Of a stretch of 64,000 nucleotides of DNA, positions 32,440-43,559 are shown one piece after another. Below the pieces are notes generated by a model. It saw only the letters and a program-made list of their open reading frames with translations. It ran no database searches and had not been told where the DNA came from. This stretch comes from Diabrotica undecimpunctata. Taxonomy: Eukaryota; Arthropoda; Insecta; Coleoptera; Chrysomelidae. The position numbers and the translations under genes were made by a program. Each line of letters begins with the position of its first letter. Position 1 is the first letter of the stretch. The stretch covers positions 60,285,984-60,349,983 of the forward strand of contig NC_092803.1 in NCBI RefSeq assembly GCF_040954645.1, written 5' to 3'.

Positions 32440-34345
32440 GTAGCTCGAGAATCCGTTGTGGATCTTGGCCTGCTCACAAAGAAGTCCCCCTTCCTGTCAA
32501 ATCCTGGCAACTTTCCTCCATCTTTTGACCCTTAGAATCTGTAGGTCTTTTTCCACATCATCAATCCATCTCCTTCGGGGTCGTCCTCTACTTCTTCTTC
32601 TTCAGCCCAACTAAGTCTCTGTACTTTAACGAATTTCAAAATATCTGGATTGGTGTATAACTGATTTAGTTTAAAGTTGTATCTTTGACGCCATAGCCCA
32701 TTTTTATTTACGGCGCCAAAAACCTTTTTAAAAATTTTTTTCTCAAAAATACCAAGAAGTCTTTCATCATTTTCAGATAAGGTTTATGTTTCAGCCCCAT
32801 AGATTAAAACCGGTCTTATTAAGTTCTTGTATATATTGAGCTTTACTGCACGTTTTATATTTTTATTTTTTAAATGTTTCTGGAGAACGTGAACAGTTCT
32901 GTTTGCTATTGCTATGCGTTTTTTTTTTCATCGCTTGTCGTGTTTATTACGTTTACTAGCGATCCAAGATATTTAAGTTCTTTGACTTGCTCAAAGATAT
33001 GGTTGTTAATTTGAATTCTCTGTTGGATATTTTGGGTGTTTTTAGAAACCACCAACATAAATTTGTTTTTTTCCTCGTTTACCACAAGTATTAATTTACT
33101 TGCCATGCCCGCAAGACTTGTAAAACACTGCACCATGTCTCTCATACTTCTGCCCACTATAACTATATCGTCAACGATTTGCTCGTTGGGAGCAAATATC
33201 AACAGCTAGTGTAATTCAAAACAAGAACTTCTTTCAAGAATCGAACATGCGAGGAATACACTCATGAACATAAAAATATTTTTTGCAAGATCAGACCTTA
33301 GACTAGAGCTCAGAATTCGAATGATCAGATGTTACGGTTTCTCTGTTTTGCTGTATGGCTGTAAAAGTTTGACAATGGACTCTGAAACAGAAAAAAGAAT
33401 AGATGCCTTTGAAATTTATATATACAGACGGATGCTGAGAATTCCATGGATAAAAAAAGTTATCAATGGTGAGGTACTTCGACGCATAAGTAAACAAAAA
33501 GACTTTCTCAGCATAATTAAAGAGAGAAAATACTTGGGTCATGTTTGAGAGGTAAAAGATATGAAAAACTCCAAATCATATTGGAAGATAAAGTTCAGGG
33601 CAAAAGATCAGTTGGAAGATGCCAGACCTCGTGGCTGAAAGAAATCAGGAAATGGTTTGATTGCTTATCCACAGAAAACTTTCGTGCAGCAGTTTCCAAA
33701 ACTACAATTGCCATTTGGATCGCCAACCTTTAAAAAGAAAACGGCGCAATAAAAAGAAGAACTATATGGTTAGCGAATGCGAGAATTTGCGTCGATCTAC
33801 TAACAATAGTTCCATTCATTATTATATTTAATTTTCTGATTGCCTTTTCCAAGGCAATATTAAAGAGAAGACACGCCTGCGTATTCCCGTGTCTTAGACC
33901 ATTATTAATGTCAAAGAACATAGAGTTTTCTCCTTCAATTCTAACGCATGAGCTTACGTTTTGCATTGTAAGTTATGCCAACTTAACTAACTCAGGTGGG
34001 ATCCCAAAGTTTATTATTGCATTATATAATGCAGTTCTTTTCACACTATCACAGGCTGCTTTGATGTCGACGAAGAGATGGTGTGTATCTATGTTATATT
34101 CTAGTGACTTTTCTAGATTCTGTCTATGTGCTTGAATTTGATATGTAGTTGACTTTCCAGCAGTCAATCCGCATTGATAAGTACCAGCAATATCCTTTGT
34201 AAAATATTTGAGACTTTCAAACAATATATTGCCAAAGATTTTATACGCAGATGCTAACAGAGTAATGCCTCTCTAGTTGTTGCACTCCAGTTGATCATCC
34301 TTTTTATGCAACGGACATTATTCCCTTTAGCAATTTTGTGAAATA
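32440..34345 (-). mobile_element. RSMRD-family non-LTR RT, split by a nested GAA-tail insertion
   Basis: Right half (33776-34345, minus strand): YQCGLTAGKSTTYQIQAHRQ, HHLFVDIKAACDSVKR, GLRHGNTQACLLFN (normally RQGD) and LAFAN, just at the catalytic box. Left half (32440-33177) resumes with DDIVIVGRSMRDMVQCF, VNEEKNKFMLVVSKN, VKELKYLGSLVN and, downstream, LIRPVLIYGAET and FKKVFGAVNKNGLWRQRYN. The two halves join in the middle of the F-x-DD catalytic box, which is where the nested copy at 33178-33759 sits. Numerous substitutions show the host element was long dead. Confidence 0.85.
33178..33759 (+). mobile_element. GAA-tail-family 3' end, nested, with ~17-bp target duplication
   Basis: Plus-strand frame 33264-33548 MNIKIFFARSDLRLELRIRM, LLYGCKSLTMDSETEKRIDAF, YRRMLRIPWIKKVINGEVLR, then after a frameshift VGRCQTSWLKEIRKWF and FRAAVSKTTIAIWIANL with stop, followed by GGCGCAATAAAAAGAAGA. 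Flanks AACTATATCGTCAACGA (33161-33177) and AACTATATGGTTAGCGA (33760-33776) match at 14 of 17 positions and are the duplicated target. A subfamily distinct from the 957 copy. Confidence 0.87.
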
Positions 34346-36354
34346 TAAGAAACGTTTAAGTTGATTACAGTGAATTCACTAAAATTTTTGGAATGGGTGT
34401 CAAGACTTAAAAAAGCTTATCAGGGTTTTTCGTTCTATATTTTAATATACGATAAAATTAACTAAAAATAGATGTAAAATAGTTTATATACTTTTATGAT
34501 CAGTTTTAAAATTGAAATATTGACGTATGCTATATAAGTCGAATACATCAGTATTAATACATCTACTCAAAATACATACATATCATAATGACATGTCACA
34601 TTGATTGATGTATGGAATCGACATGTGATATTGACGTACGACAATAATATCTTGCGAAATATAATAGGAGTTTTAAACAATTATGTTTCTGTTGCATTTT
34701 TCTTTATTTATTTATTTTGGCCGTTTAATTTTTTTTGTATTCAAATGTTCTCCTAAAACTATACCAACTTATTAAACCTTTATATTCCTGGCAATTGCCT
34801 TTCCTCTCTTAAACATAACCACATATTTAGTTCGACATCAGCGAGCTTCGGGTAATTTACTGATGCTAATAATAAGTTGCATTTATAAACGAAGCTAATG
34901 GATAACAAATTCAAATCAAGCAAATGCAACGTTATAGCAAAAGAGGTAATTACTCAAAGCAATCTAGGAATCTACCTCGCTTTAAAATTACTTCCAGCAT
35001 TCCCATTAAATCATAAAATCAAATCTTGAAATTAAAATCTAAGGATAATTACGGGCAACAATAAGTAAAGTTTAATTATGGGGTGAGTTGGAACTAAGGC
35101 TGGCAAAATGAGAATATTTTTTAAAGAAATAAATATTGGATAACACAAAAATCTGCATATCTAAAGTTGATTTTTTTTATTAAATTGAACGGTACTATTA
35201 CAGGAGAATATTTATGTTATTCTCACTACATAAAGAAATTGTCTAGTATTATGTAATTTCCTGTAAGGTAAGATGATAAGCATTCACATTCTTTCATGTC
35301 AAGCAATTCTGGTAATTTTTTCAAATATAAATTCAATTATTGTAGGAACTATCGAATACATTTCTTTTACTGCAATTGTGTTTTTATGAATTTATTAAAA
35401 AAACTTTAATGGTAAGGTTCCCATCTGAATATCTTTTTCTTCATCAATATTTTCTTTTTCCCAGTCCCGCAGCTATTATTGTTGTCTCATATCGCGTCCC
35501 GTATTCCGCGGGACTTCCCGCTGTCCCGCACAGCTAACTTAAATTATATTTTTTTAATAAATAAATATATTTTTATAATAATGGTGTAAAGAAAAATTTA
35601 GTATTTATATTTTTTTCTAAGCACATTGTGTTTTTACAAATTGGCTTGAAAATTATACATTAAAATTATATTATTATTTAGTTTCTACGATTACATTATT
35701 TCTACAATCTATAATAGTTTGTACAATTTATATTTTGTAATTTTTTTGTATTTGTTTCGAGTTTATCCCGTTTAAATTGTTTCAGACGCTATACTATACA
35801 GGATTATTCATGCAATAATTTAATTAGAACTTTTCAATGTTTTATTGTATTTAGACCAAAGGGGGAGGTAAAAGATGCTCCACCTTTTGATTTATTATTT
35901 TTTATTAATTATTACTTTTGGCTATATTAAAAATCGCTGTAAGCTTTCTTATTTAAAATAATAAAATATTCGAATTCTATGTGTTTTTTGGTCATAGGTC
36001 GTAGGTCATAAAAGGTGGAGTAGTTATTTTTATAAGATTACGATTAAAATAGAAATGTGTAACAAAAACTGATTTTTATTTAAGTAATGTATTGGACCGT
36101 TACTTGATGGATATTCATTTTATGAATTTCCATCAATAAAACACTGAAGTTTTTTGTTTTCAACACTTCCATAAAATTTATTTTAAATTATTATCACAGT
36201 TGTACAGCACATTATACAGCTATTGCGGACAGGGTGCCTCTCTCAAGTGATCTATTTTTCTTATGTTTTGTATGTTTGACACTTTATAGTCTTTAATTGA
36301 ATAAGTTGAGGAGGGGAAAGCTGTTTGTTTTAAGTTGGTAATTTAGAATTCTAG
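34346..36354. other. About 2 kb without a recognised gene
   Basis: AT-rich throughout. Two points: 35460-35530 has clustered TCCCG pentamers around a CCGCGGGAC core, and CTCCACCTTTT (about 35878) with its complement AAAAGGTGGAG (about 36014) form an 11-bp inverted pair ~137 bp apart. No frame is supported. Confidence 0.4.
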
Positions 36355-37800
36355 GGAGGGAATCTATGCTGAAATGCTTAAAAATGGAACTTATAAACTA
36401 TTTTAAATATTAACGTATGTGATCAATCAGTGTCTAAATGGACACTCAGTACTAGAACAATGGAGAACGGCATACATGTCCTCAATACACAAAAAGGGGG
36501 ACAAAAGGAATTGTAATAATTATAGAGGCATATCGGTAACCAGCACCCTGAGCAGACTGTATGGACGAATTTTGAGAAATATGATCGAGGAAGAATATAA
36601 GCACAATGAAGAGGAAGAACAAAGCGGGTTCCGTGCAGGAAGATCGTGCACCGATAACGTATTTTGTCTTAAACAAATAATAGAAAAAAGATCGGCTAAG
36701 AATCTAGAAACTCATATTACTTTTGTAGACCTGCAAAAAGCATATGACAACATCCCCTTAACAAAACTGTGGACAACTTTGAAAAGATCTAACATCAACC
36801 ATACATTGATAAATGCTGTACAAGAACTATATAGAGACTCAAAGGCACAGATAAAAACAGGAAAATATCTAACGGAAGAATTCCTGATTACAAAAGGCTT
36901 ACGACAGGGATGCTGTATCTCACCAACCTTATTCAAGATATATGTTGCAGTGGCATTGGAAAGATGGAAAAGAAAGGTACATAGGATGGGTATAGAGCTT
37001 AGCAATGAATGTATATATACACTCCAGTTTGCTGATGACCAGGTAGTGCTAGCGACCGACAGGGAAGACATGCAGTACATGCTAAGAAAACTGATAGAAG
37101 AATATAACGACTGGGGAATGAATGTCAATAGGTACAACAAAAACCAAATATCTTTGTATTGGAAACGAGTCAGATAACATAGACCTCGAAAACGGACAAC
37201 ATATTTCCTGCTGTCAGAGCTATGACTACTTGGGTGTTGCCTTTGACAATACAGGAACTGATACACAAGAAATAGAAAAACGAATCACTCAAGCAAAGAA
37301 AGTCTTAGGATGTCTCAATGGTATACTGTGGAGTAAAGAGATAACGAAAGGAAGGAAATTTAATATATATGAGATCATGATTAAAACTACTCTTCTTTAT
37401 GGCGCTGAAACATGGAGAATTAGTGAAAAGAACAAAAAGCGAATAGAAGCAGTAGAGATGGATGCAATGAGAAGATCTTTAGGTATTTCCAGAGGAGACC
37501 GAATCAGAAATGATGTAATAAAACAATGTATGGGAATAGAAGGAAATATAACTCAAGATATAGAGAAGAAACAATTAAGGTGGTATGGGCATGTTCAACG
37601 GATGCCAGCATCAAGACTCCCCAAAAAAGTAATAGAATGGCAACCGATAGGTCGACGGAAAAGAGGAAGACCCAGATTAGAATGGCAACACGGCGTAAGC
37701 AAGTCCATGAGCGAAAGAAATTTAACAACAAACGACTGCGAAGATAGAAAGAGATGGTGTTTAGGTATCGAACAACATCGAAAGACGTTCTAAACCGATA
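36355..37800 (+). mobile_element. Non-LTR retrotransposon RT, nearly complete, one frameshift (TA-tail family)
   Basis: Two overlapping plus-strand frames, 36419-37177 and 37122-37793. First: WRTAYMSSIHKKGDKRNCNN, QSGFRAGRSCTDNVFCLKQI, THITFVDLQKAYDNIP, GLRQGCCISPTLFKIY and active-site LQFADDQVVLA. Second: YDYLGVAFDN, TTLLYGAETWRI, LRWYGHVQRMPASRLPKKV, RKRGRPRLEW, ending KRWCLGIEQHRKTF. A single frameshift near 37122-37177 joins them. Upstream residues back to ~36355 (IYAEMLKNGTYKLF) are still readable, but the endonuclease is gone. The 3' UTR is short and TA-rich (GTATATAA). A 3' end of the same family at 41010-41196 runs straight into (TA)n. Confidence 0.88.
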
Positions 37801-37849
37801 TGTATATAATTTAGAATTCTGCCTGTATTTTTTAATTGGTTGATTTCCA

Positions 37850-38170
37850 TAGATTGTAGTAACAATAGCTTAAGGTCTTTATTCTGAATTTGAAGAATTT
37901 AAAATTCGTCATTAAAAGAATGATTATCGTCTAGAAGGTGAAATGCTTGCGTAGAGTCTGTTTTTCTATTATTGAAACCCCTTTAATGTTCTGCTGTACG
38001 TTTGATAAAAGTTCTACCAGTTTGAACGATGTAAGTTTTTGGGCAGTCGCCAGATTGAAGTTTGTCATTTTTATTTACTAAAAGAAATCCCTTATTTTTT
38101 TATTTATCACGGTGATGGCCAGATTCAAAGGTATCATTATCTGATGGTGTCGTCATAATATCGGAAGGTG
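37850..38170 (-). mobile_element. Penelope-like retroelement, GIY-YIG endonuclease relic
   Basis: Minus strand: LQSGDCPKTYIVQTGRTFIK, RTAEH, then after shifts QAFHLLDDNHSFNDEF, ILQIQNKDLKLLLLQSMEI and NQLK. This matches the C-terminal GIY-YIG nuclease of Penelope elements (CpxxYVGQTGRSFxxRxxEH, then a distal histidine-rich 'HxxxxNH' stretch). No RT part was found next to it. Penelope RTs are candidate mobilisers of hammerhead-carrying repeats like the one at 9321-10148. Confidence 0.72.
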
Positions 38171-38364
38171 ATTTATTGAGAGGACCTAAACCAAAAAAAT
38201 TGTTTTCCATACCAAGTGAGTATTGCAATAAATCAAAAAGTGTTTAGGAAAATAAAATTTTTTGTTTTCCTAAACGTATTAAATATGTTTCACCAATATG
38301 ATTCCATTAAAATACAATACCTTTTAATTCATCATCTCGCAGAAAATCGCTGTCCTATCCCGTG

Positions 38365-38450
38365 TCCCGTGCAGCAGTTTCCAAAACTACAGTTACCGTT
38401 TGCTTCGCCAACCTTCCAAATTAAGACAATGCAATAAAAGGAAGACTGAA
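38365..38450 (+). mobile_element. Solo 3' end of the 33178-type subfamily
   Basis: GTGCAGCAGTTTCCAAAACT at 38368-38387 and the following GCCAACCTT match 33690-33730 nearly base for base and end in GCAATAAAAGGAAGA. Only the last ~80 bp inserted. Confidence 0.75.
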
Positions 38451-39149
38451 AGAATATTCCAGACCAAAGGCAGGCAAAAATGTTATTACAATATTCGACT
38501 CACTGTATGAAAATGGTCTTTTTGCTTAGGAAAATTAAATTTAGACTAACCACATTTGTGTTCTTAATGGATAGTGATCAATCAGATATTATCTCTGTAA
38601 AACGAGCAAAGTGTTACATTTGGGATTTGACATTTATATAAATACAGATGAAACCTCTTGTCTGGACCTTCAGGATAATCGTTTGACATGGTTATAAAAA
38701 ACTTGAACAGGTCGTTTTTGAATCTGATCAGGTAAAAAACGTAGCTCCGAACGAATAATAGGTTTTCTTATAAGTCTTAATCTTATGGATTACAGTAAGG
38801 AAAAGTCGACAAGGCTAAAGGACTTCTTTAAAATTAACAATCCACAAGTTTTTCTATTTATAGGCATACAACTACTTTAAAAAGATTGTATCTGTTATTT
38901 CCAAAAAATATATTATAAAGCCTAGACAGTAGATAAGAGACTCGTCCAACATGTACAGAGTATTGTTCAGCGCGTTATCTGCTATGATATGTTTATTCTT
39001 TGAGTTATTTTTCTGCTATAAAACTACAATAATACTGAAACTATGTTGAAGATCTTAAAATAACAGTAATACAAACAAATATACAACAAGTAACTGTATC
39101 TGAAGAGTAGAGAGGGCGAGTTAAGTCCCACAGTACTTAGACAACAATT
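38451..39149. other. No gene recognised
   Basis: AT-rich sequence; nothing supported. Confidence 0.4.
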
Positions 39150-39780
39150 GACGCATTGTGACCTCATTGTGTATGTGCATCCTCCCAGGAGCTGTCGATC
39201 TTAACTTATTGTCCAACCTGTCATTTTTGGGATGGTGGACAAGTAACCAGGGAACATCTCCCTTATGTGGGTGTAGTAGGTTCTCATTCGTACCTCCCGC
39301 AGTACAAGTGTGAAATTATTAACTTTAGTCCAGTGTGTGAAGGTGTCTGCTTAATTGACAATGACTAGTTAAAACACCATCGGTGTACATACAATACAAA
39401 CTTACCACGTTTGTCTCCCTATACTGTCTTGTTTCGATTTTGTAGTATTTGTCAAAGACAAACTTTAATATAATTAAGTTTAATTGATTGCCATCTCTTT
39501 GACATATATGTCTAGAGGGAAGATGTTAATAACCAATTCCATTGCAGCAGTTGGTGTTGTTTTCATGTCACCTGTTATATTTATACAAGCCATCTGCTGA
39601 TTCTGATTTAGTTTGTTAATCGCTGTTACCAGTAGCACTTTTGGTACCCAAGCAATAGCTCCATAAGTTTGCATTGGACTAATAAACTTAGAGCTTATAA
39701 CTATAATACACGTAACTAAGTACAAATCCTTAGGACAAATCACAAAACTGATTAAGAAAAATCAGACTAATAAAATAAAC
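39150..39780 (-). mobile_element. Non-LTR retrotransposon C-terminal relic (I/R1/Jockey-like)
   Basis: Minus strand 39480-39743: MQTYGAIAWVPKV, INKLNQNQQMACINITGDMK and TTPTAAMELVINIFPLDIYV, matching the RT thumb/connection of elements with RNase H (ITYGAxVWWPKV...LQRLACLAITGAMRTTPTAALE). Further left (about 39360) DGVLTSHCQLSRHLHTL resembles the tail of RNase H. Stops and shifts intervene. Confidence 0.7.
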
Positions 39781-40956
39781 GGAACGAAAACTCTAGCTTG
39801 GCTTGAATACCTCTCTTATGTACTAATAAATATACAATACCAGTACTATCTAAAAATAAGGGTGTTTAATGTTTTAACATGCCACTCCCCAACATACACA
39901 TTTATCATGGACAAGATAGAGAAAATCGAAAACTCATAAAGCTGTGGAAATAGCAACTATTGCAGTATAATAAACCAAATATCAAAATAAATTGACAATA
40001 TTTAAATAGGAGATATATCTAAGCAATGTAATTTAAGTAAAACGAAGGCTAATCAAAAACAAAGACGAAAACGTCATAATCACAATAAGATAAATACAAT
40101 AAAACAGGTTAATGAATTTATAAATTAATAAATATGGACGCCAAATATTGCTTTATTGTTTAAATATTTCTGGGACACCTCATATAATATATACATTTTT
40201 GTACAAAAGATTTTGTGCAAAAGTGTAAAAAATAAATAGTTCAAGTTCTTGATTACGTCGGTGATAAATTATAGGCTGTAAATAGCGTACTAGAGGTATA
40301 ACAACCCGGAAACCACTTATCTTTTAGAAGATTGCTTATCTCCGGGACTCCAATAAACAACTTTCTTGAAAATATCAACTGTTATTGTTGTTAACCCGTT
40401 CACAATGTGTGTTCAATTTTAAAAATGACAGCGGTTTGGGACACAGCGCTCGCCACAATCGTTCCTAAAAATAAAGGAAAACATCAAAGGTATTTTGTTT
40501 TTGTAATATTTCTGGAATCACTCGATATTTGTAAGAAAAATCTAAGTGTTCGAAAAATTATTTTCGTAAACATGTTAATCTTGTTCGGATTTACATTCTA
40601 AATTTGAATGGCTTAGTTTTAGTGATGACTTTGCCGAGTTTAATTCATATTAATGTTCTGTTTAATAAGGTTTTAAGTTTTAGGTGGGTACCAGTGATTT
40701 TTTAATTTATTATTTTGACCTATATTTGTTTGGTTAGGTTAGGATGACTTTAGCTGACTTAAAGATACTTTTGGAATAGTCAAATCAATTTTAAATAAAC
40801 GTATAAAATTTAGTTAATATTACTTTTTCGCCCATTTCTGATTTCGAAATCAAAACGTTAAGAATAAATAATTTACATTTATTCTAAAGATTTATGTTTG
40901 TAGTTTTTATCTCATCTATCATATAAATGTAGTTTCCCTAACTTAAATTTTATAGT
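39781..40956. other. No gene assigned; weak exon-like patch near 40424-40490
   Basis: An ATG at 40424 in AAAATGA context opens a 22-codon stretch ending before a donor-like AAAGGTATTTT (about 40489). It is compatible with a small first exon but has no homology I recognise. The remainder is AT-rich. Confidence 0.3.
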
Positions 40957-40972
40957 ATATATGTATATATAT

Positions 40973-41003
<31 letters not shown>

Positions 41004-41191
41004 CATAATAGTAGACGATATTGGTATGTGGATCCCTCATGGTAGAAAAAAAAGGGGAAGACCCCGCCTTAGTTGGAGAGAAGGCATCAGTAGAGAAATG
41101 AAAGACAGAGACATAGAAGAAGACTTATTTATGGATGAATCGAGAGGAGTGGCAACTGGGTATCGGAGAACGTAGGAAAACGTTTTAAACG

Positions 41192-41264
<73 letters not shown>

Positions 41265-41281
41265 ATATGTATATATATATG

Positions 41282-41315
<34 letters not shown>

Positions 41316-41320
41316 TATAT
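40957..41320. repeat. (TA)n microsatellites flanking a retroelement 3' end
   Basis: (TA)n at 40957-41004 and a longer (TA)n with GTATAT interruptions at 41197-41320. The longer one starts directly after the retroelement end at 41196, so it probably grew from that element's TA-rich tail. Confidence 0.95.
41010..41196 (+). mobile_element. TA-tail family 3' end
   Basis: Plus strand: [36 protein letters not shown], then after a shift [11 protein letters not shown], parallel to 37650-37793, followed by GTTTTTATATATATAT. 5' truncated to ~187 bp. Confidence 0.82.
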
Positions 41321-41711
41321 AATAAAGGTACAAGATATCGGCATAGCTCGCAACAAAGAAAAAAAAAATATAATAAAACATGTGTGTAAGATGGAAGGCA
41401 ACCGTATATATGTATTTCTGACTATTGGTCGTCTTCAGTATGGTGCAGCCAAGTTAGAAAAGGAGCATATTAACTTGGGAAAGGATCACTATAGGAGCAA
41501 TGCGACCAATTTGTGGCAATCATGTTAGAAGACTCTGAGGTTTCCAGAGCAACAACCAACACATGCACGGAGGAAGCTAAGCTACCTGAGGAAAGAAATG
41601 CCAAACGTTTAGAACGTTTCAAACAACAAAATAAAGGTACAAGATATCGGCACAGCTCGCAAAATAGAAAAAAAATATAATAAAACATGTGTATAAGATG
41701 GAAGGCAACCG
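41321..41711. repeat. 82-84 bp direct repeat around a 225-bp unique core
   Basis: 41321-41404 and 41630-41711 both read AATAAAGGTACAAGATATCG, GC(A)TAGCTCGCAA.., TATAATAAAACATGTGTRTAAGATGGAAGGCAACCG with few differences. The 225-bp core has no frame I recognise. Period 309 bp. It could be a 1.3-unit tandem repeat or a small element with long terminal direct repeats. Confidence 0.8.
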
Positions 41712-41829
41712 AACACATGGGTAAAGGAATTTAATATGACCTTTCAAGTTATATTAAGTTCCTTTACATATGTGTCTAATCTGTGGCCTATTATTTGGTC
41801 GCCTATTTTAAGCTTGGACTATCAGCGGG

Positions 41830-42110
41830 AAATATTACGCCATTTGTCTAACAAAGTATTTTTATTTTATTGTTCCCTATCCTGTATGCTTTTCCGCCGT
41901 TGACACTTTCGAGGACTTTATCTATAGCTAAATTGAATAGTGTCGGCCTCAATGAGCCCCTTCCAATTTCTATCTTTTGGTAGATGCTTTCAATTGTCTT
42001 TATGTCCTTAAGAACTTCTCTATTAAATTAAAGATGAATAATATCTTTGGGTCTGACTCTGTCGAACGTTTTTTAAAGTTCACCAATTGTTGTCGATTAT
42101 ACTTTAATGT
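41830..42110 (-). mobile_element. Non-LTR RT palm relic
   Basis: Minus strand, across frameshifts: VDFKKAFDRVRPKDII-like, IKTIESIYQKIEIG, GSLRPTLFNLAIDKVLESVNG and YRIGNNKIKILC. This is the RQGDSLSPTLFNLxxD region of RTE-like RT. Lacks the catalytic box. Confidence 0.7.
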
Positions 42111-42254
42111 TTTGAATTAATGGCAAATACTACATATTATGTACAAGATCTATTGTACAAAAACATTGTCGCCAATTTTTTAAATTTATCCTCCAGATTT
42201 ATTTGTTCATGCATAGTTTCATGCATTTTTGTTTAACAAAAGACTTATGTACTG

Positions 42255-42301
42255 GGGCCTGATGATGGGGCATATATTGTAAGTTTTGAAACTGGTAGCT
42301 C
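42255..42301 (+). ncRNA. Degenerate type I hammerhead motif
   Basis: GGGC, core CTGATGA (42259-42265), a weak stem II of mainly G.U pairs (GGGGC/GTTTT), core GAAAC (42288-42292), TG, GTA, then GCTC. GGGC/GCTC can form stem I and C-TG-G with A-U a 2-bp stem III. The layout is the minimal hammerhead of Penelope-type repeats. Stem II is probably too weak for activity. Confidence 0.55.
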
Positions 42302-42394
42302 AAATTTAACAACAATAAAAATAACTTAAGATTGTGAATATTGACTTTTTTACTATACATTTGTCTTATGTACTCCCATTGGTAACCTTTTCAT

Positions 42395-42595
42395 CATTTG
42401 AGTATATACAATATTGGAAATATCCCTCAAGTTTGGCTCAAATCAACATTTATAACTTTGCCTAAAAGTCGAATAAAAGAAACATAAAGAATATTAAACA
42501 AATTAGTTTCATAAGCAACCTCTTTAAGGCATTCTTGAAAATTATACACAGGAGACTATACAGTGTGTTTCATGACGAGCTTACAGTACCTCTAT
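42395..42595 (+). mobile_element. RT fingers relic
   Basis: Plus strand reads IGNIPQVWLKSTFITLPKSR and, in a second frame, SNLFKAFLKIIHRRLYSVFH, the DWLxSTFxTLPKK...LLKIFLKIIHxRI region seen intact at 1110-1240. GAA-tail family or close kin. Confidence 0.7.
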
Positions 42596-43559
42596 ATTGG
42601 AAAGTAGTTGTGCGATACTTATGAAAATTGGTTTGTGAGGATTACAAGTTATGAAGAACTTAAAAACAATATTTTGATAGACATGCCACTTTCGGTTATA
42701 CCAGAAGTAAACAACAACTTGGGTATTTTAAATGGGACACCTATTATTGCATTTATAGATCTTACACAAAATTGTAGACGAAATTTGTGTTAAGTACTTT
42801 ATATCATAACCTCATATTTTTTGAGTTATTCATCTTTTTCAAAAATTTTGTCAGATAGAGACAAACTTTTCAAAATTATTAGCTCATCGATTTACAAACA
42901 TAATGCCTTAAAAGCCTTTGCACACAAAGATTAGGTTCTTTTAGGAGTTTAGATCAAAATCAAATTTCTAAATACAGTATGTTCACAAACGATAGGCCAT
43001 TTCAGTAAAGTTCAAACCAGAGTAAGTTAATAATTTTAAATAAAATATCCTATATTGTATAATTTTAATGAAAAAGAAGTTAATTGTCTTTTAAATAGTA
43101 TTGGTATTTCCTATACCTAAAGGTAATACTTTTAGAGATAATTGGAGTTTAGTGTTCATCATCATAGTCATTAACATCTTTGCAGATGTGTTATGGTTCA
43201 TGTATTGCATTATTCGCTGTCCAAAAGAGTAAGTGTATCAGATATAGAGCTTCGAATAAATCTTTATTGGAAACAATAAGTCAAATTAATAATGCAGAAA
43301 AAGTAATATATGAAATTTTTATATAAGAAACCAACGAAGACAAATAAACAAACGAATATAATAAACAAACAACTTATTTAAAAGAAAAAAAACTTAAAAT
43401 GAAAAAAATATACATTATTCAGTTAATTTGAACTTTCTCAAGTTTATCATCAGCTTGTTTATTTTATAAATTGGTTATATTCAGAGCTGTAATCATTTTT
43501 TCTGGGTGGTGTTAAATTGACATAACACCATAATACTTAATGTAAAGTATCTGTTTTAC
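42596..43559. other. No gene; decayed hammerhead-like hairpin near 43420-43453
   Basis: AT-rich. On the minus strand 43453-43421 reads CTGATGA, a hairpin AACTT-GAGA-AAGTT, then CAAAT instead of GAAAC; a likely dead member of the same motif group as 42255 and 48305. A pseudo-frame at 42608-42793 has no recognisable homology. Confidence 0.4.

Noticed and set aside
41037..41401. Isoleucine/tyrosine repeat 'proteins' over (TA)n
   Set aside because: Translation of a microsatellite.
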